In this document: in pieces, positions 56,737 to 64,000 of the stretch
Layout: each line of letters begins with the position of its first letter
Numbering within the stretch: the stretch's first letter is position 1
Program-made: the position numbers and the translations under genes
Assembly (NCBI GenBank): GCA_046351595.1
Contig: JAXLYE010000001.1
Span: forward strand, 1,674,001 to 1,738,000
From: JAXLYE01 sp046351595
GTDB lineage: Bacteria > Myxococcota_A > Polyangia > Palsa-1104 > JAEUJZ01
Direction: 5' to 3'
DNA length: 64,000 nt
The notes under the pieces: model-generated
What the model saw: only the letters and a program-made list of their open reading frames with translations
What the model was told of the DNA's origin: nothing
The model's database searches: none

Positions 56737-57567
56737 ATGCGTACCCATCGGCTCCACCGTGCCGCGCTCGCGGCGGTCTTCCTGTTCCTTGGCTGCAGCA
56801 CGAACCCGTCGAGCTCAGACCCTGGCCCAGGTCCGGGCCCGGCCGGGCAGGATCTGGCCGGCGTGGATTTGCAGGGAGCCGGAGCCGACCAGGGCGGCCC
56901 GCCCGACCTGAGGCCACCGATGCTGGGCTCGTCGGTGCTGGTGTTCAGCGGCGAGGGCGGCCTGCCCGGTGGCACCGGCCGGTACCTGATCCCCAGCTTC
57001 GAGGAGCTGCACAAGACCGTGAAGCCGCTCGGCTTCACCGCGGTCGAGACCGACGCCTGGCCGGCCAGCCTGCTCGCCTACCGCGCCATCTTCTGGTTCC
57101 TGCCGGGCGCCACCAAGCCGAGCGACTTCCTTCTGCCGGAGTCGCGCGTGCAGCCGCTGCGGGACTACCTACGCGACGGCGGGCGGCTGGTGCTGGTCGG
57201 CGATCTGAAGTTTGTCTACGACGGCTACGACTCGGGCAAGTCACACCGCGTGATGAACGACCTATTGCAGCGGCTCGGCGTCAACCTGCGCTTCTCGATG
57301 GGCCTCACCGACGAGAAGTCCTGCGGCCCCAGCACCCACCCGCTGGCCAAGGACATCGGCACGGTCTCGTACAACACCAGCGGCGACATCCGCGTCGCGG
57401 CGCCGGGCGAGTGGCTGAGCTGCAAGGCCGCCGCCGCGCAGGACCGCCTCTGCGGCGACGTCGTCCTGGTGACCGACATCGAGATCCTCTCGACCGGGGC
57501 CAGCAGCAACCAGAAGTTCGTGCGCAACCTGCTCCTCACGCCCGGCCCGGCGCCCTGCGCGCCCTGA
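56737..57567 (+). CDS. Hypothetical lipoprotein with glutamine-amidotransferase-like fold
   Basis: 276 aa from ATG 56737; the frame opens earlier at 56701. A short signal ends at FLGC. A Pro/Gly linker (DPGPGPGPAGQDLAG) leads to a Rossmann-like domain with SSVLVFSGEGG, YRAIFWFLPGA, LRDYLRDGGRLVLVGD and a Cys-containing tail (CGPSTHPL, LSCKAAAAQDRLCGD). It resembles the C-terminal half of the 4878-6284 protein in shape (strand, then DYxxxGGRxxL), though sequence similarity is low. No triad is clear. Probably extracellular; function unknown. It is convergent with the PEGA kinase gene. Confidence 0.7.
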   Translation: MRTHRLHRAALAAVFLFLGCSTNPSSSDPGPGPGPAGQDLAGVDLQGAGADQGGPPDLRPPMLGSSVLVFSGEGGLPGGTGRYLIPSFEELHKTVKPLGFTAVETDAWPASLLAYRAIFWFLPGATKPSDFLLPESRVQPLRDYLRDGGRLVLVGDLKFVYDGYDSGKSHRVMNDLLQRLGVNLRFSMGLTDEKSCGPSTHPLAKDIGTVSYNTSGDIRVAAPGEWLSCKAAAAQDRLCGDVVLVTDIEILSTGASSNQKFVRNLLLTPGPAPCAP

Positions 57568-57730
57568 GGCACCGCGCAGATCCGAGCAAGCGCTCCGCGC
57601 CCCGACCCCAGGCGCGGCCAGCCCTCTGCGCGCGGCTCACTCGGGCCGCGCTCAGCGACGGGGAGCACCGCCCCCGCTACGACGGGGACAGGCCCTGGTC
57701 CGCCCCCGCGGACCCGTCGCGGCGCCGCGG

Positions 57731-60547
57731 CTACTTCTGGTAGTCCTTGATGACGGTCTTGGTCTCGCCCGGCGCGACGACGACGTTGAACGAGTCGTTG
57801 ATGCCGAACTGCGGGTTGGACAGCGTGATGCGGTGCGGACCGACCGACAGCCGGTACGAGGTCTGCGGCGTGTTCAGCCCGGTGTCGCTGCCGTCGACGA
57901 CGATCTTGGACCAGGGCTTGGAGTTGATGCGCAGGTAGCCGAAGTTCCCCGACGGCGCGACCGGCGGCGTGCGCACCGGGCGCGGCCGCGGCACCGGCTG
58001 CGGGCGGCGGCCCGGCTTGTCTCCGGCCGGCTCCTTGGGCTCGGTCGTCGCCTGCGGGGTGACCGCGGGCTTGCCGGGCTCCGTCGGCTGGGTCGGCTGC
58101 GTGGGCTCGGGCGGCGTCGCGCCCGCGAGCTTGTCCGGGGTCGTCCCGGCCGCAGCCGGCGGCGCGGCCGGCTGCGGCAGCGCCACGGTCACCTCGATCA
58201 GCTTGCCCGCCTCGACGGTGATCTGCTGCGAGTGCGAGCGCGTGCCGAGGCGCAGCTCGATGTTGTGCGGGCCGGCGACGACGCTCTGCACGCGCATCGG
58301 CGTCACCTGGCCCAGCGCCACGCCGTCGAGGAAGGCCTGGGCACCGGGCGGATCCGAGATGAGCGTGAAGCCACCCGTCTGCGGCGCCAGCGGCTCCAGG
58401 CGCGCGCTGCGCCCCAGGGTCTCGCCGGGCCGCACCGACAGCGTCTCGCTCCACGGCCGGTAGCCGGCGTGCTGGACCTGCACCGTGTGCATGCCCGGCG
58501 GCAGCTTGAGCATGACCGGCGAGTCGGTCACGGCCACGCGCTGCTGGTCGACGAACACCGTGAGCTCGCGCCCCGGCTCGGCGGCGACGACGAGATCCGC
58601 TGGGCGCAAAAAGAACCAGTAGCCCGCGCCGCCCCCGGCCACGAGCAGGAACAGGATGAGCAGCAGCACCGGCGCCGCGCTGCGCCGCACCGGCTGGGGC
58701 GGCGGCGCCGTCGGACCCAGGTCGATGGGCGGCGGCACCACCAGCTGCGGCGGCGACAGCACCGCGGACTGCGCGCGCGAGCCGAACGACTCCCCTGGCC
58801 GCCCCGAGACCGGGTAGGACGGCACCGCCGGCAGCGACGGCGCCGACGAGCGCTGCGGCAGGGCCAGCGTCGGCGGCGCCACCGGCTCGTGGATCGGCGG
58901 GCGCGTGCCCGGCGGGTTGGCCAGCGTCGGTCCGCCCTCCATCAGCGTGCCCAGGTCGCCGTCGGCTTCGGCGTCCTGGTGGGCCGGCGGCGCGGCCAGC
59001 GTCGGCATCGCCGGCGACGACGGGCGCTGGCGCTGGTACAGCTGGGTCTCGCCCTCGCCGACGTCGGAGTCCTGCTGCGGCAGCACCGGGTTGCTGCCGT
59101 CCCAGCGGATCTTGCCGGCTGCGGCCGGTCCGTCGACCGCGGTGTCGTCGTCGATGTGGATCTCCTGCACCGGCTGCGCCGCGCGCCCGCCGAGGCTCGC
59201 TTGCGTGCCCGAGCGCCCGGTGGTCGGCGCCGCGCTCGGGCGGATCGCCGGCACCGGCGCCGGGTTGGGGCGCGTCTTCTCGCCGTCGGCGATCATCTGC
59301 GCCGCGGCCTGCGCGATCGACTGCGTCGCGCCCCGCGGCGGCGGCGGCGGCGTGCTGCCCTTGCGCTTCTTTTCACCGCTCGGCGTCCACGAGCTCGGCG
59401 GCGCCTGCCCCTCGGAGCCGAGCGCGCGCAGCGTCCCGGTCTCCTTGGGCCGCGTCATCGCGCCGGTCTCCTTGGGCGAGGCGCCGGTGCGCAGCGCCGT
59501 CATCGACAGCGTCTGGCGCGCCCGCTGCAGCCCCTCGGCGCCGGCCGCCGACGGAGGCTGCACGCGCGCCTCGCGCACCGCGTCGAGCTCGGTCTGCTCC
59601 TGCTCGTACTCGGCGCGGAAGACGCGCTTCATCCACGCCGCCAGCTCCTTGCGCGAGTAGAACTCGCCCGAGGTGTACATGAACGACTGCAGGTCGTCGT
59701 GCATGTCCATCGCCGTCAGGTAGCGGTCCTCGCGGCGCGGCGCCAGCGCCTTCATGACGATGCGCTCGAGCTCCTCGGGGATCTTGCGGTTGTAGGCGGT
59801 CGGCGGCAGCACCTCGACGTTCTTGATCTTGTCGAGGACCATGAGCTCGTTGTCGGCCGGGAACAGGCGCTCGCCGGTGAGCAGCTCGTACAGGACGATG
59901 CCGGCCGAGAAGATGTCGGCGCGACGGTCGAGCGCCTCGCCGCGGACCTGCTCGGGCGACATGTACGAGAACTTGCCCTTGAGCTCTCCGGCCTCGGTGT
60001 GCTGCTCGCGCGCGGCCTGCGCCTTGGCCACGCCGAAGTCGATCAGCTTGACCTCGCCCTCGAAGCTGACGAGCACGTTCCCGGGCGAGACGTCGCGGTG
60101 CACGATGTGCAGGTCGTTGCCGAGGGAGTCCTTCTTGTTGTGGGCGTAGTCAAGCGCCTCGCACAGCTTCATCACCAGGTGGCACGACTGCGCCATCGGC
60201 ATCGTCGGCGCACCGTCGGGGACCTGCTCCTTGCAGCGCTTGAACAGGGCGCGGACATCGCGGCCCGCGATGTACTCCATCGCGATGTAGTAGCTGTCGT
60301 CGACCTTCCCCCAGTCCGTGACCTGGCAGATGCTGGGGTGGTTCAGCTGGACCGCGAGCTTGGCCTCGTCGATGAACATCGACACCAGCTCTTTGTCGGC
60401 GGCCAGCACGTCGAGCATCTTCTTGATGGCGACGATGCGCTCGGCGCCCTCGAGCCCGAGCGTCTTGGCGCGGTAGACCTCGGCCATGCCGCCGACGGCC
60501 ACGCGATCGAAGAGGGAGTACTTTCCAAACGGTGTCGGTTTCTTCAC
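57731..60547 (-). CDS. Ser/Thr protein kinase with PEGA domains
   Basis: 938 aa from ATG 60547. Kinase domain 8-290: VAVGGMAEVY (first loop Gly replaced by Ala), VAIKKM with Lys42, the myxobacterial-type catalytic loop HRDVSPGN (150-157), DFG 170-172 and YMSPEQVRGEALDRRADI. A very long low-complexity linker (about 330-640; Pro/Ala/Ser/Thr-rich) is followed by one transmembrane helix (VLLLILFLLVAGGGAGYWFF) and PEGA-like repeats (GMHTVQVQHAGYRPW, GPHNIELRLG, GPHRITLSNPQF), probably outside the membrane. It should phosphorylate cytoplasmic targets, perhaps including FHA proteins such as the activator at 32105, in response to envelope signals. The kinase is likely active. Upstream is a 540-bp gap. 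Confidence 0.92.
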   Translation of the reverse strand: MKKPTPFGKYSLFDRVAVGGMAEVYRAKTLGLEGAERIVAIKKMLDVLAADKELVSMFIDEAKLAVQLNHPSICQVTDWGKVDDSYYIAMEYIAGRDVRALFKRCKEQVPDGAPTMPMAQSCHLVMKLCEALDYAHNKKDSLGNDLHIVHRDVSPGNVLVSFEGEVKLIDFGVAKAQAAREQHTEAGELKGKFSYMSPEQVRGEALDRRADIFSAGIVLYELLTGERLFPADNELMVLDKIKNVEVLPPTAYNRKIPEELERIVMKALAPRREDRYLTAMDMHDDLQSFMYTSGEFYSRKELAAWMKRVFRAEYEQEQTELDAVREARVQPPSAAGAEGLQRARQTLSMTALRTGASPKETGAMTRPKETGTLRALGSEGQAPPSSWTPSGEKKRKGSTPPPPPRGATQSIAQAAAQMIADGEKTRPNPAPVPAIRPSAAPTTGRSGTQASLGGRAAQPVQEIHIDDDTAVDGPAAAGKIRWDGSNPVLPQQDSDVGEGETQLYQRQRPSSPAMPTLAAPPAHQDAEADGDLGTLMEGGPTLANPPGTRPPIHEPVAPPTLALPQRSSAPSLPAVPSYPVSGRPGESFGSRAQSAVLSPPQLVVPPPIDLGPTAPPPQPVRRSAAPVLLLILFLLVAGGGAGYWFFLRPADLVVAAEPGRELTVFVDQQRVAVTDSPVMLKLPPGMHTVQVQHAGYRPWSETLSVRPGETLGRSARLEPLAPQTGGFTLISDPPGAQAFLDGVALGQVTPMRVQSVVAGPHNIELRLGTRSHSQQITVEAGKLIEVTVALPQPAAPPAAAGTTPDKLAGATPPEPTQPTQPTEPGKPAVTPQATTEPKEPAGDKPGRRPQPVPRPRPVRTPPVAPSGNFGYLRINSKPWSKIVVDGSDTGLNTPQTSYRLSVGPHRITLSNPQFGINDSFNVVVAPGETKTVIKDYQK

Positions 60548-61090
60548 AACCAGATCCTCGGCGCTGGGCTATGGCCTTCGGGGGGCGCCGGCCGAGGGCG
60601 CCCGCGCGGCACGCGGACGCGCCAGGACGCCGAGGCGCCCGAGGTACCAAGGTGCCAAGGTATAAAGTGTGCCCGGGTACACACGTCGCGACCGTCTAGC
60701 CTGCGCTTACGGGAAGGTTAGCATCGCATCTAGGCGAATCACAATGTAGAACACAGAGCCGTGGACCGCGCCAGGACATCGCCAAGTCTCGATAAACAGG
60801 CGCAGGCAGCGCAGATCCGCCGGGATCCTGCGGCGGCCGGCGGCGGCCTGTACACCGAGGGTGCGGGCGGTGGCGACCACCGTTTGGATGCGCGGTCGGG
60901 CGTGCAGTCGGGCGCGCTGGGCGTGCGACCTGTGTCACGCTCTTACCTTGACGCCTTGGCAAAGCCGGGCCGAGCGACCACCTTAACCCCTAACAACAGC
61001 GGCGAGCCCCAGCGCCCGTGACCGGACCGCCGGCGAGCCGGCGATGAGCGTCGAGGGCCACAGGCCCGGGCCGCGCGCAACGGAGGAACC
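60548..61090. other. 543-bp divergent intergenic
   Basis: Between the PEGA kinase (minus) and DUF2007 (plus) genes. 60661-60760 is relatively AT-rich (TATAAAGTGTG, ATCACAATGTAGAACACAG) and probably holds promoters. Repeated CAAGGT words lie at 60638-60662. The frame 60761-61021 lacks protein-like features. Confidence 0.4.
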
Positions 61091-61588
61091 ATGGCAGAGA
61101 AGCAGGTCGGCGGAGCAGAGGCAGGGGCCCCGAACGTCTCGGAGCCCTCGGACTTGGCGGTCCTCGGCGGGCGCGGCAGCCTCGAAGATGTCGGCGAGCT
61201 TGGGCAGCGGCGCGGAGCGGCCGGCGGCGGCGCAGGCGCCGAAGGGGATGCGGGCGCCGAGGACGCCGAGGACGCCGAGGACGCCGAGGACGCCGAGGAC
61301 GCCGAGACGGGGCGCACCGTCGACGTCGACTGGGTCGAGGTCTTCCGCACGGGGAACGACTTCGCGGCGCAGGTCGCGGCCGAGGAGGTGCTGGAGGGAG
61401 CGGGCATCCCGACCAACCGGCACGACCGCCGCTCGCACAGCATGCCGGCGCCGTCGTCGATGGTGGGCGAGGTCGGCGTCGCGGTGCCGGCCGAGCAGGC
61501 CGAGCAGGCACGCGCCCTGCTGCGCGAGGCGCAGCGCGACGGCGTGCTCCAGGACGACGGCGAGATCCTCGACGAGGCGGTGGTCTAG
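61091..61588 (+). CDS. DUF2007-domain protein
   Basis: 165 aa from ATG 61091 with GGAGG five bases ahead. A disordered N-half contains five AED repeats (61256-61300, a 9-bp unit GCCGAGGAC) plus AET. The C-half (about 80-145: WVEVFRTGNDFAAQVAAEEVL ... VGVAVPAEQAEQARALL) matches DUF2007, a small ferredoxin-fold domain described as a putative signal-transducing protein. Its role is unknown. The PPDK-like gene starts four bases after its stop, so they are likely one operon. Confidence 0.82.
   Translation: MAEKQVGGAEAGAPNVSEPSDLAVLGGRGSLEDVGELGQRRGAAGGGAGAEGDAGAEDAEDAEDAEDAEDAETGRTVDVDWVEVFRTGNDFAAQVAAEEVLEGAGIPTNRHDRRSHSMPAPSSMVGEVGVAVPAEQAEQARALLREAQRDGVLQDDGEILDEAVV
61256..61309. repeat. 9-bp coding tandem repeat (AED)
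   Basis: Five perfect copies of GCCGAGGAC and one partial, in frame with the DUF2007 protein. Confidence 0.95.
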
Positions 61589-61592
61589 CTCC

Positions 61593-64000
61593 ATGGCGGG
61601 TCGCGAGCCGAGCGGGCCCGCGAGCGGGACAGCCGCCCCGGCGCCGCGCATCTTTTTTTTGACCGCGGGCGGTCACCCGCCGCCAGAGACACCGGGGACA
61701 CCGGGGACACCGGGGACGCCGGGGACACCGGGGACGCCGGGGCTGCCGGAGGCCGAGGCCGAGGTCGGACGCATCGGCGCCAAGGCGCTCGGCCTCTACC
61801 GCATGGCGCGGCTCGGGCTGCCGGTGCCGCCAGCGCTGGTGCTGTCCGTCGACGTCTGGCGCCTGTACCGCAGCCTCGGCGGCGATGCGGCGCGCCTGAG
61901 GGCCGCGCTCGGGGACGAGCTCGACGCGGCGCTGCAGCTCCTGGGCGAGGCTGCGGGCGGCCTGCGGCTGGGCGATCCGCAGCGACCGCTGGTGGTGTCG
62001 GTGCGCTCGGGTGCGGCGGAGTCGATGCCGGGCATGCTCGACACGCTGCTCAACGTCGGCCTGAACGACGAGCTCGTCGAGGGGCTGGCGGCGCGGCTCG
62101 GCGATCGCCGCTGCGCGCTCGACTGCTACCGCCGCTTCCTGCAGGACTTCGGCGCGCTGGTGCTCGGCCTGCGCGGCGGCGACGTGCTCTTGCCCGAGCA
62201 CCCTCTCGGGCGCGGCGCCGTCCGGCCGGCGGCCCTGCCCGAACGGCCCGAACGGCTCGACTTGGCCGGGCGCGCCGACGACGAGCTCGCGGGGCCGGCG
62301 CTGCGCGCGCGCTGTGCCGCCTACCGCGCCGAGCTCGCGCGCCACAGCGAGCGGCCGCTGCCCGACGATGCCCGGGCCCAGGTGCGCGCGGCGATCGAGG
62401 CGGTGCTGCGCTCGTGGGACAGCCCGCGCGCGCAGGAGTACCGGCGCCTGCACCACCTGTCGTCCGAGCTCGGCACCGCGGTGATCGTGCAGGCCATGGT
62501 GTTCGGCAACCTCGGGCCCGACTCGGCCTCGGGCGTGGCGTTCACGCGCGACCCGCGCACCGGCGCCGCGCACAGCGAGGTCACGGCCGGCACCAGCGGC
62601 CGGCAGCTCGTCGGTGAGTTCCTGCCCGGCGCGCAGGGCGCGGACATCGTCTCGGGCAGCCGCACGCCGCGCACGCTCAGCGAGATGCCGCAGCTCTTCC
62701 CGGCTGCTTATACGCAGCTCCTGGCCGCGGCCGATGCGCTCGAGGAGCACGCGCGCGACCTGCAGGAGATCGAGTTCACCGTCGAGCGCGGGCAGCTGTT
62801 CCTGCTGCAGACGCGGACCGCGAAGCGCAGCGCCCGCGCCATGGTGCGCATCGCCTGCGATCTCGGCCGCAGCGGCCACCTCGCGCCGGACGAGGTGCTG
62901 CAGCGCATCGAGCCGCTGCGCCTGCACGAGCTCCTGCAGCCGCGCGTGGTGCGCCCCAATTCGCAAGACCCCCTCGACGGCGACGAGTTCCCGCTGCTGG
63001 CGCGCGGGCTGGCGGCCTCGCCCGGTGCCGCCAGCGGCCGGCTCGCCTTCACCGTCGCCGACGTGCAGGCGCTGCGGCAGCGCGGCGAGCCGGCGATCTT
63101 CGCCCGCCCCGAGGCGTCCACCGAGGACATCGTCGGCATCAAGCTGGCGGCCGGCGTCTTGACCACGCGCGGCGGCATCACCTCGCACGCGGCGGTGGTG
63201 GCGCGCGGGCTCGGTCGCTGCGCGGTCGTCGGCGCCGGCAGCATCACCATCGACCCGGTGCGCAAGGAGCTGCGCACGCGCGAGCATACGCTGGCCGCCG
63301 GTCAGGTCGTCACCGTCGACGGCCACCGCGGCGAGGTGCTGATCGGGGCGGCGCCGCTGCGCGCCGAGCACCTGGCCGCGGACCCCTACATGAGCGAGCT
63401 CTTGCGGCTCTGCGACGCGGCCGCGCGCGTGCAGGTCGGCGCCGTCGTGCACAGCGCGACCGAGCTGCTTCTTTTGCGTGATCTCGGCGTGCGCGGCGCG
63501 GCGCTGTGCGGCCGGCGCACCGAGGAGCAGCGGCTAGAGGCGCACGCGGCGAGGTGGCGGGCAGCGCTTGCCTCCCCGGCGGATGCGGCCGCGGCGCTGG
63601 GCCTGCGGCGGGCGCTCGGGGCGGAGCTCGTCGCCTTCCTGCGTGCGGCGCCCGGCCCGCTGGCGCTGCCGCTGCTCACGCCCGCTGCGGTGCAGGCCGC
63701 GCTGGGGCTCGCGGCGGCGCCGGACCCGCGGGTGCTCTGGGCGCACGAGCTGCGCGCGCTGGATGCGGCGCGGGCCCAGATCGGACCGAGAGAGAACACG
63801 GGCACCGACCGGACCCCGTGCCCGGTGCAGGTGCTGATCCCGGACGCGACGCCGGCCGACCTAAAGGCCGCGCGCGAGCAGCTGCGCGCCCTGCCCGCGC
63901 TCGCGGGGGCCGAGCTGGCGGCGCTGGTGACCGCCCCGGACGCCGACATCGCGGCGCTGGCGACGGCGGCGGATCGCCTGGTCGTGGATCTGCGCGCGCT
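61593..64000 (+). CDS. ppdK: Pyruvate phosphate dikinase-like protein, 3' end outside window
   Basis: 802 codons in frame to the right edge from ATG 61593, four bases after the DUF2007 stop. An N-terminal Pro/Thr/Gly stretch has six TPG units (61689-61742). The ATP-grasp domain has GLPVPPALVL, VRSGAAESMPGMLDTLLNVGLND and FGNLGPDSASGVAFTRDP. The phosphohistidine domain has GVLTTRGGITSHAAVVARGLG with the catalytic His. These are typical of PpdK, which links ATP, phosphate and pyruvate with PEP, AMP and pyrophosphate. The PEP/pyruvate domain, however, lacks the usual GLCRTEHMF (here ALCGRRTEEQ) and IRLLDPP (here ALPLLTPAA) Arg motifs. A TTTTTTTT run near codon 21 is slippage-prone. Whether it works as PpdK is doubtful. 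Confidence 0.88.
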   Translation, partial: MAGREPSGPASGTAAPAPRIFFLTAGGHPPPETPGTPGTPGTPGTPGTPGLPEAEAEVGRIGAKALGLYRMARLGLPVPPALVLSVDVWRLYRSLGGDAARLRAALGDELDAALQLLGEAAGGLRLGDPQRPLVVSVRSGAAESMPGMLDTLLNVGLNDELVEGLAARLGDRRCALDCYRRFLQDFGALVLGLRGGDVLLPEHPLGRGAVRPAALPERPERLDLAGRADDELAGPALRARCAAYRAELARHSERPLPDDARAQVRAAIEAVLRSWDSPRAQEYRRLHHLSSELGTAVIVQAMVFGNLGPDSASGVAFTRDPRTGAAHSEVTAGTSGRQLVGEFLPGAQGADIVSGSRTPRTLSEMPQLFPAAYTQLLAAADALEEHARDLQEIEFTVERGQLFLLQTRTAKRSARAMVRIACDLGRSGHLAPDEVLQRIEPLRLHELLQPRVVRPNSQDPLDGDEFPLLARGLAASPGAASGRLAFTVADVQALRQRGEPAIFARPEASTEDIVGIKLAAGVLTTRGGITSHAAVVARGLGRCAVVGAGSITIDPVRKELRTREHTLAAGQVVTVDGHRGEVLIGAAPLRAEHLAADPYMSELLRLCDAAARVQVGAVVHSATELLLLRDLGVRGAALCGRRTEEQRLEAHAARWRAALASPADAAAALGLRRALGAELVAFLRAAPGPLALPLLTPAAVQAALGLAAAPDPRVLWAHELRALDAARAQIGPRENTGTDRTPCPVQVLIPDATPADLKAAREQLRALPALAGAELAALVTAPDADIAALATAADRLVVDLRA
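61689..61742. repeat. 9-bp coding tandem repeat (TPG)
   Basis: Six copies of ACACCGGGG or ACGCCGGGG in frame, at the N-terminus of the PPDK-like protein, a few hundred bases from the AED array in the preceding gene. Confidence 0.95.

Noticed and set aside
60761..61021. 86-aa frame before the DUF2007 gene
   Set aside because: No ribosome site, no recognisable features and mixed codon character.

Overview
The window is very GC-rich DNA with dense genes on both strands. It looks like a chromosomal segment of a myxobacterium or close relative (Myxococcota). The reasons are the many secreted lipoproteins, two Hanks-type Ser/Thr kinases (one with a PEGA tail and the HRDVSPGN catalytic loop, one fused to a substrate-binding domain), an FHA/sigma-54 activator, two CehA/McbA-type PHP hydrolases, a DUF4266/DUF3570 pair and a Gly-rich DUF11 surface protein. 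This placement is inference; no rRNA or species marker is present. No prophage, CRISPR array or insertion sequence was found. The only mobility-type gene is one serine recombinase.

Layout. 0-8 kb: a GH13 amylase cut by the left edge, a GapN-type aldehyde dehydrogenase, two lipoproteins, an SrkA-like kinase and a Gre-like factor. 8-11 kb: CDP-alcohol phosphatidyltransferase, CobW-type GTPase, tRNA-Leu(TAA) and a HAD phosphatase. 11-22 kb: DUF4266-DUF3570 pair, two overlapping metallo-beta-lactamase-fold genes, a large CehA/McbA lipoprotein, hemF, a dicarboxylate/amino acid symporter and a small conserved protein. 22-32 kb: acyl-CoA carboxylase beta subunit, Cys-rich lipoprotein, a 21-unit minisatellite, PA0069-type radical SAM enzyme, the kinase/substrate-binding fusion and a TolB-like plus PHP protein. 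32-47 kb: FHA/sigma-54 activator, Hsp33, an M4 metalloprotease, a giant TamB-like protein followed by small secreted proteins, an esterase, a lipid kinase and an aldo/keto reductase. 47-64 kb: Gly-rich DUF11 protein, zinc ribbon, class III adenylate cyclase, DNA ligase LigA, serine recombinase, YqiA-like hydrolase, a lipoprotein, a PEGA kinase, a DUF2007 protein and a pyruvate phosphate dikinase-like gene that runs off the right edge.

Functional themes are envelope biogenesis and surface lipoproteins (TamB-like, phosphatidyltransferase, lipid kinase, M4 protease, DUF11 protein), signalling (kinases, cyclase, FHA activator), stress or redox handling (Hsp33, SrkA) and ordinary metabolism. Clear co-transcription candidates are DUF4266-DUF3570 (stop/start overlap), the two MBL genes (10-bp overlap), phosphatidyltransferase-CobW, hemF-symporter and DUF2007-PPDK (4-bp gap).

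The most unusual signals are these. Short tandem repeats lie at gene ends and inside N-termini; one appears to build the hydrophobic core of a lipoprotein signal peptide from seven LVLW units. There is a kinase fused to a periplasmic-binding domain, a secreted twin-CX3C mini-protein, a CobW-like frame that ends inside an antisense tRNA gene, a PPDK-like enzyme whose PEP domain looks degenerate, and repeated palindromes or 12-mers upstream of unrelated genes. No single multi-gene system can be called new with confidence from sequence reading alone.
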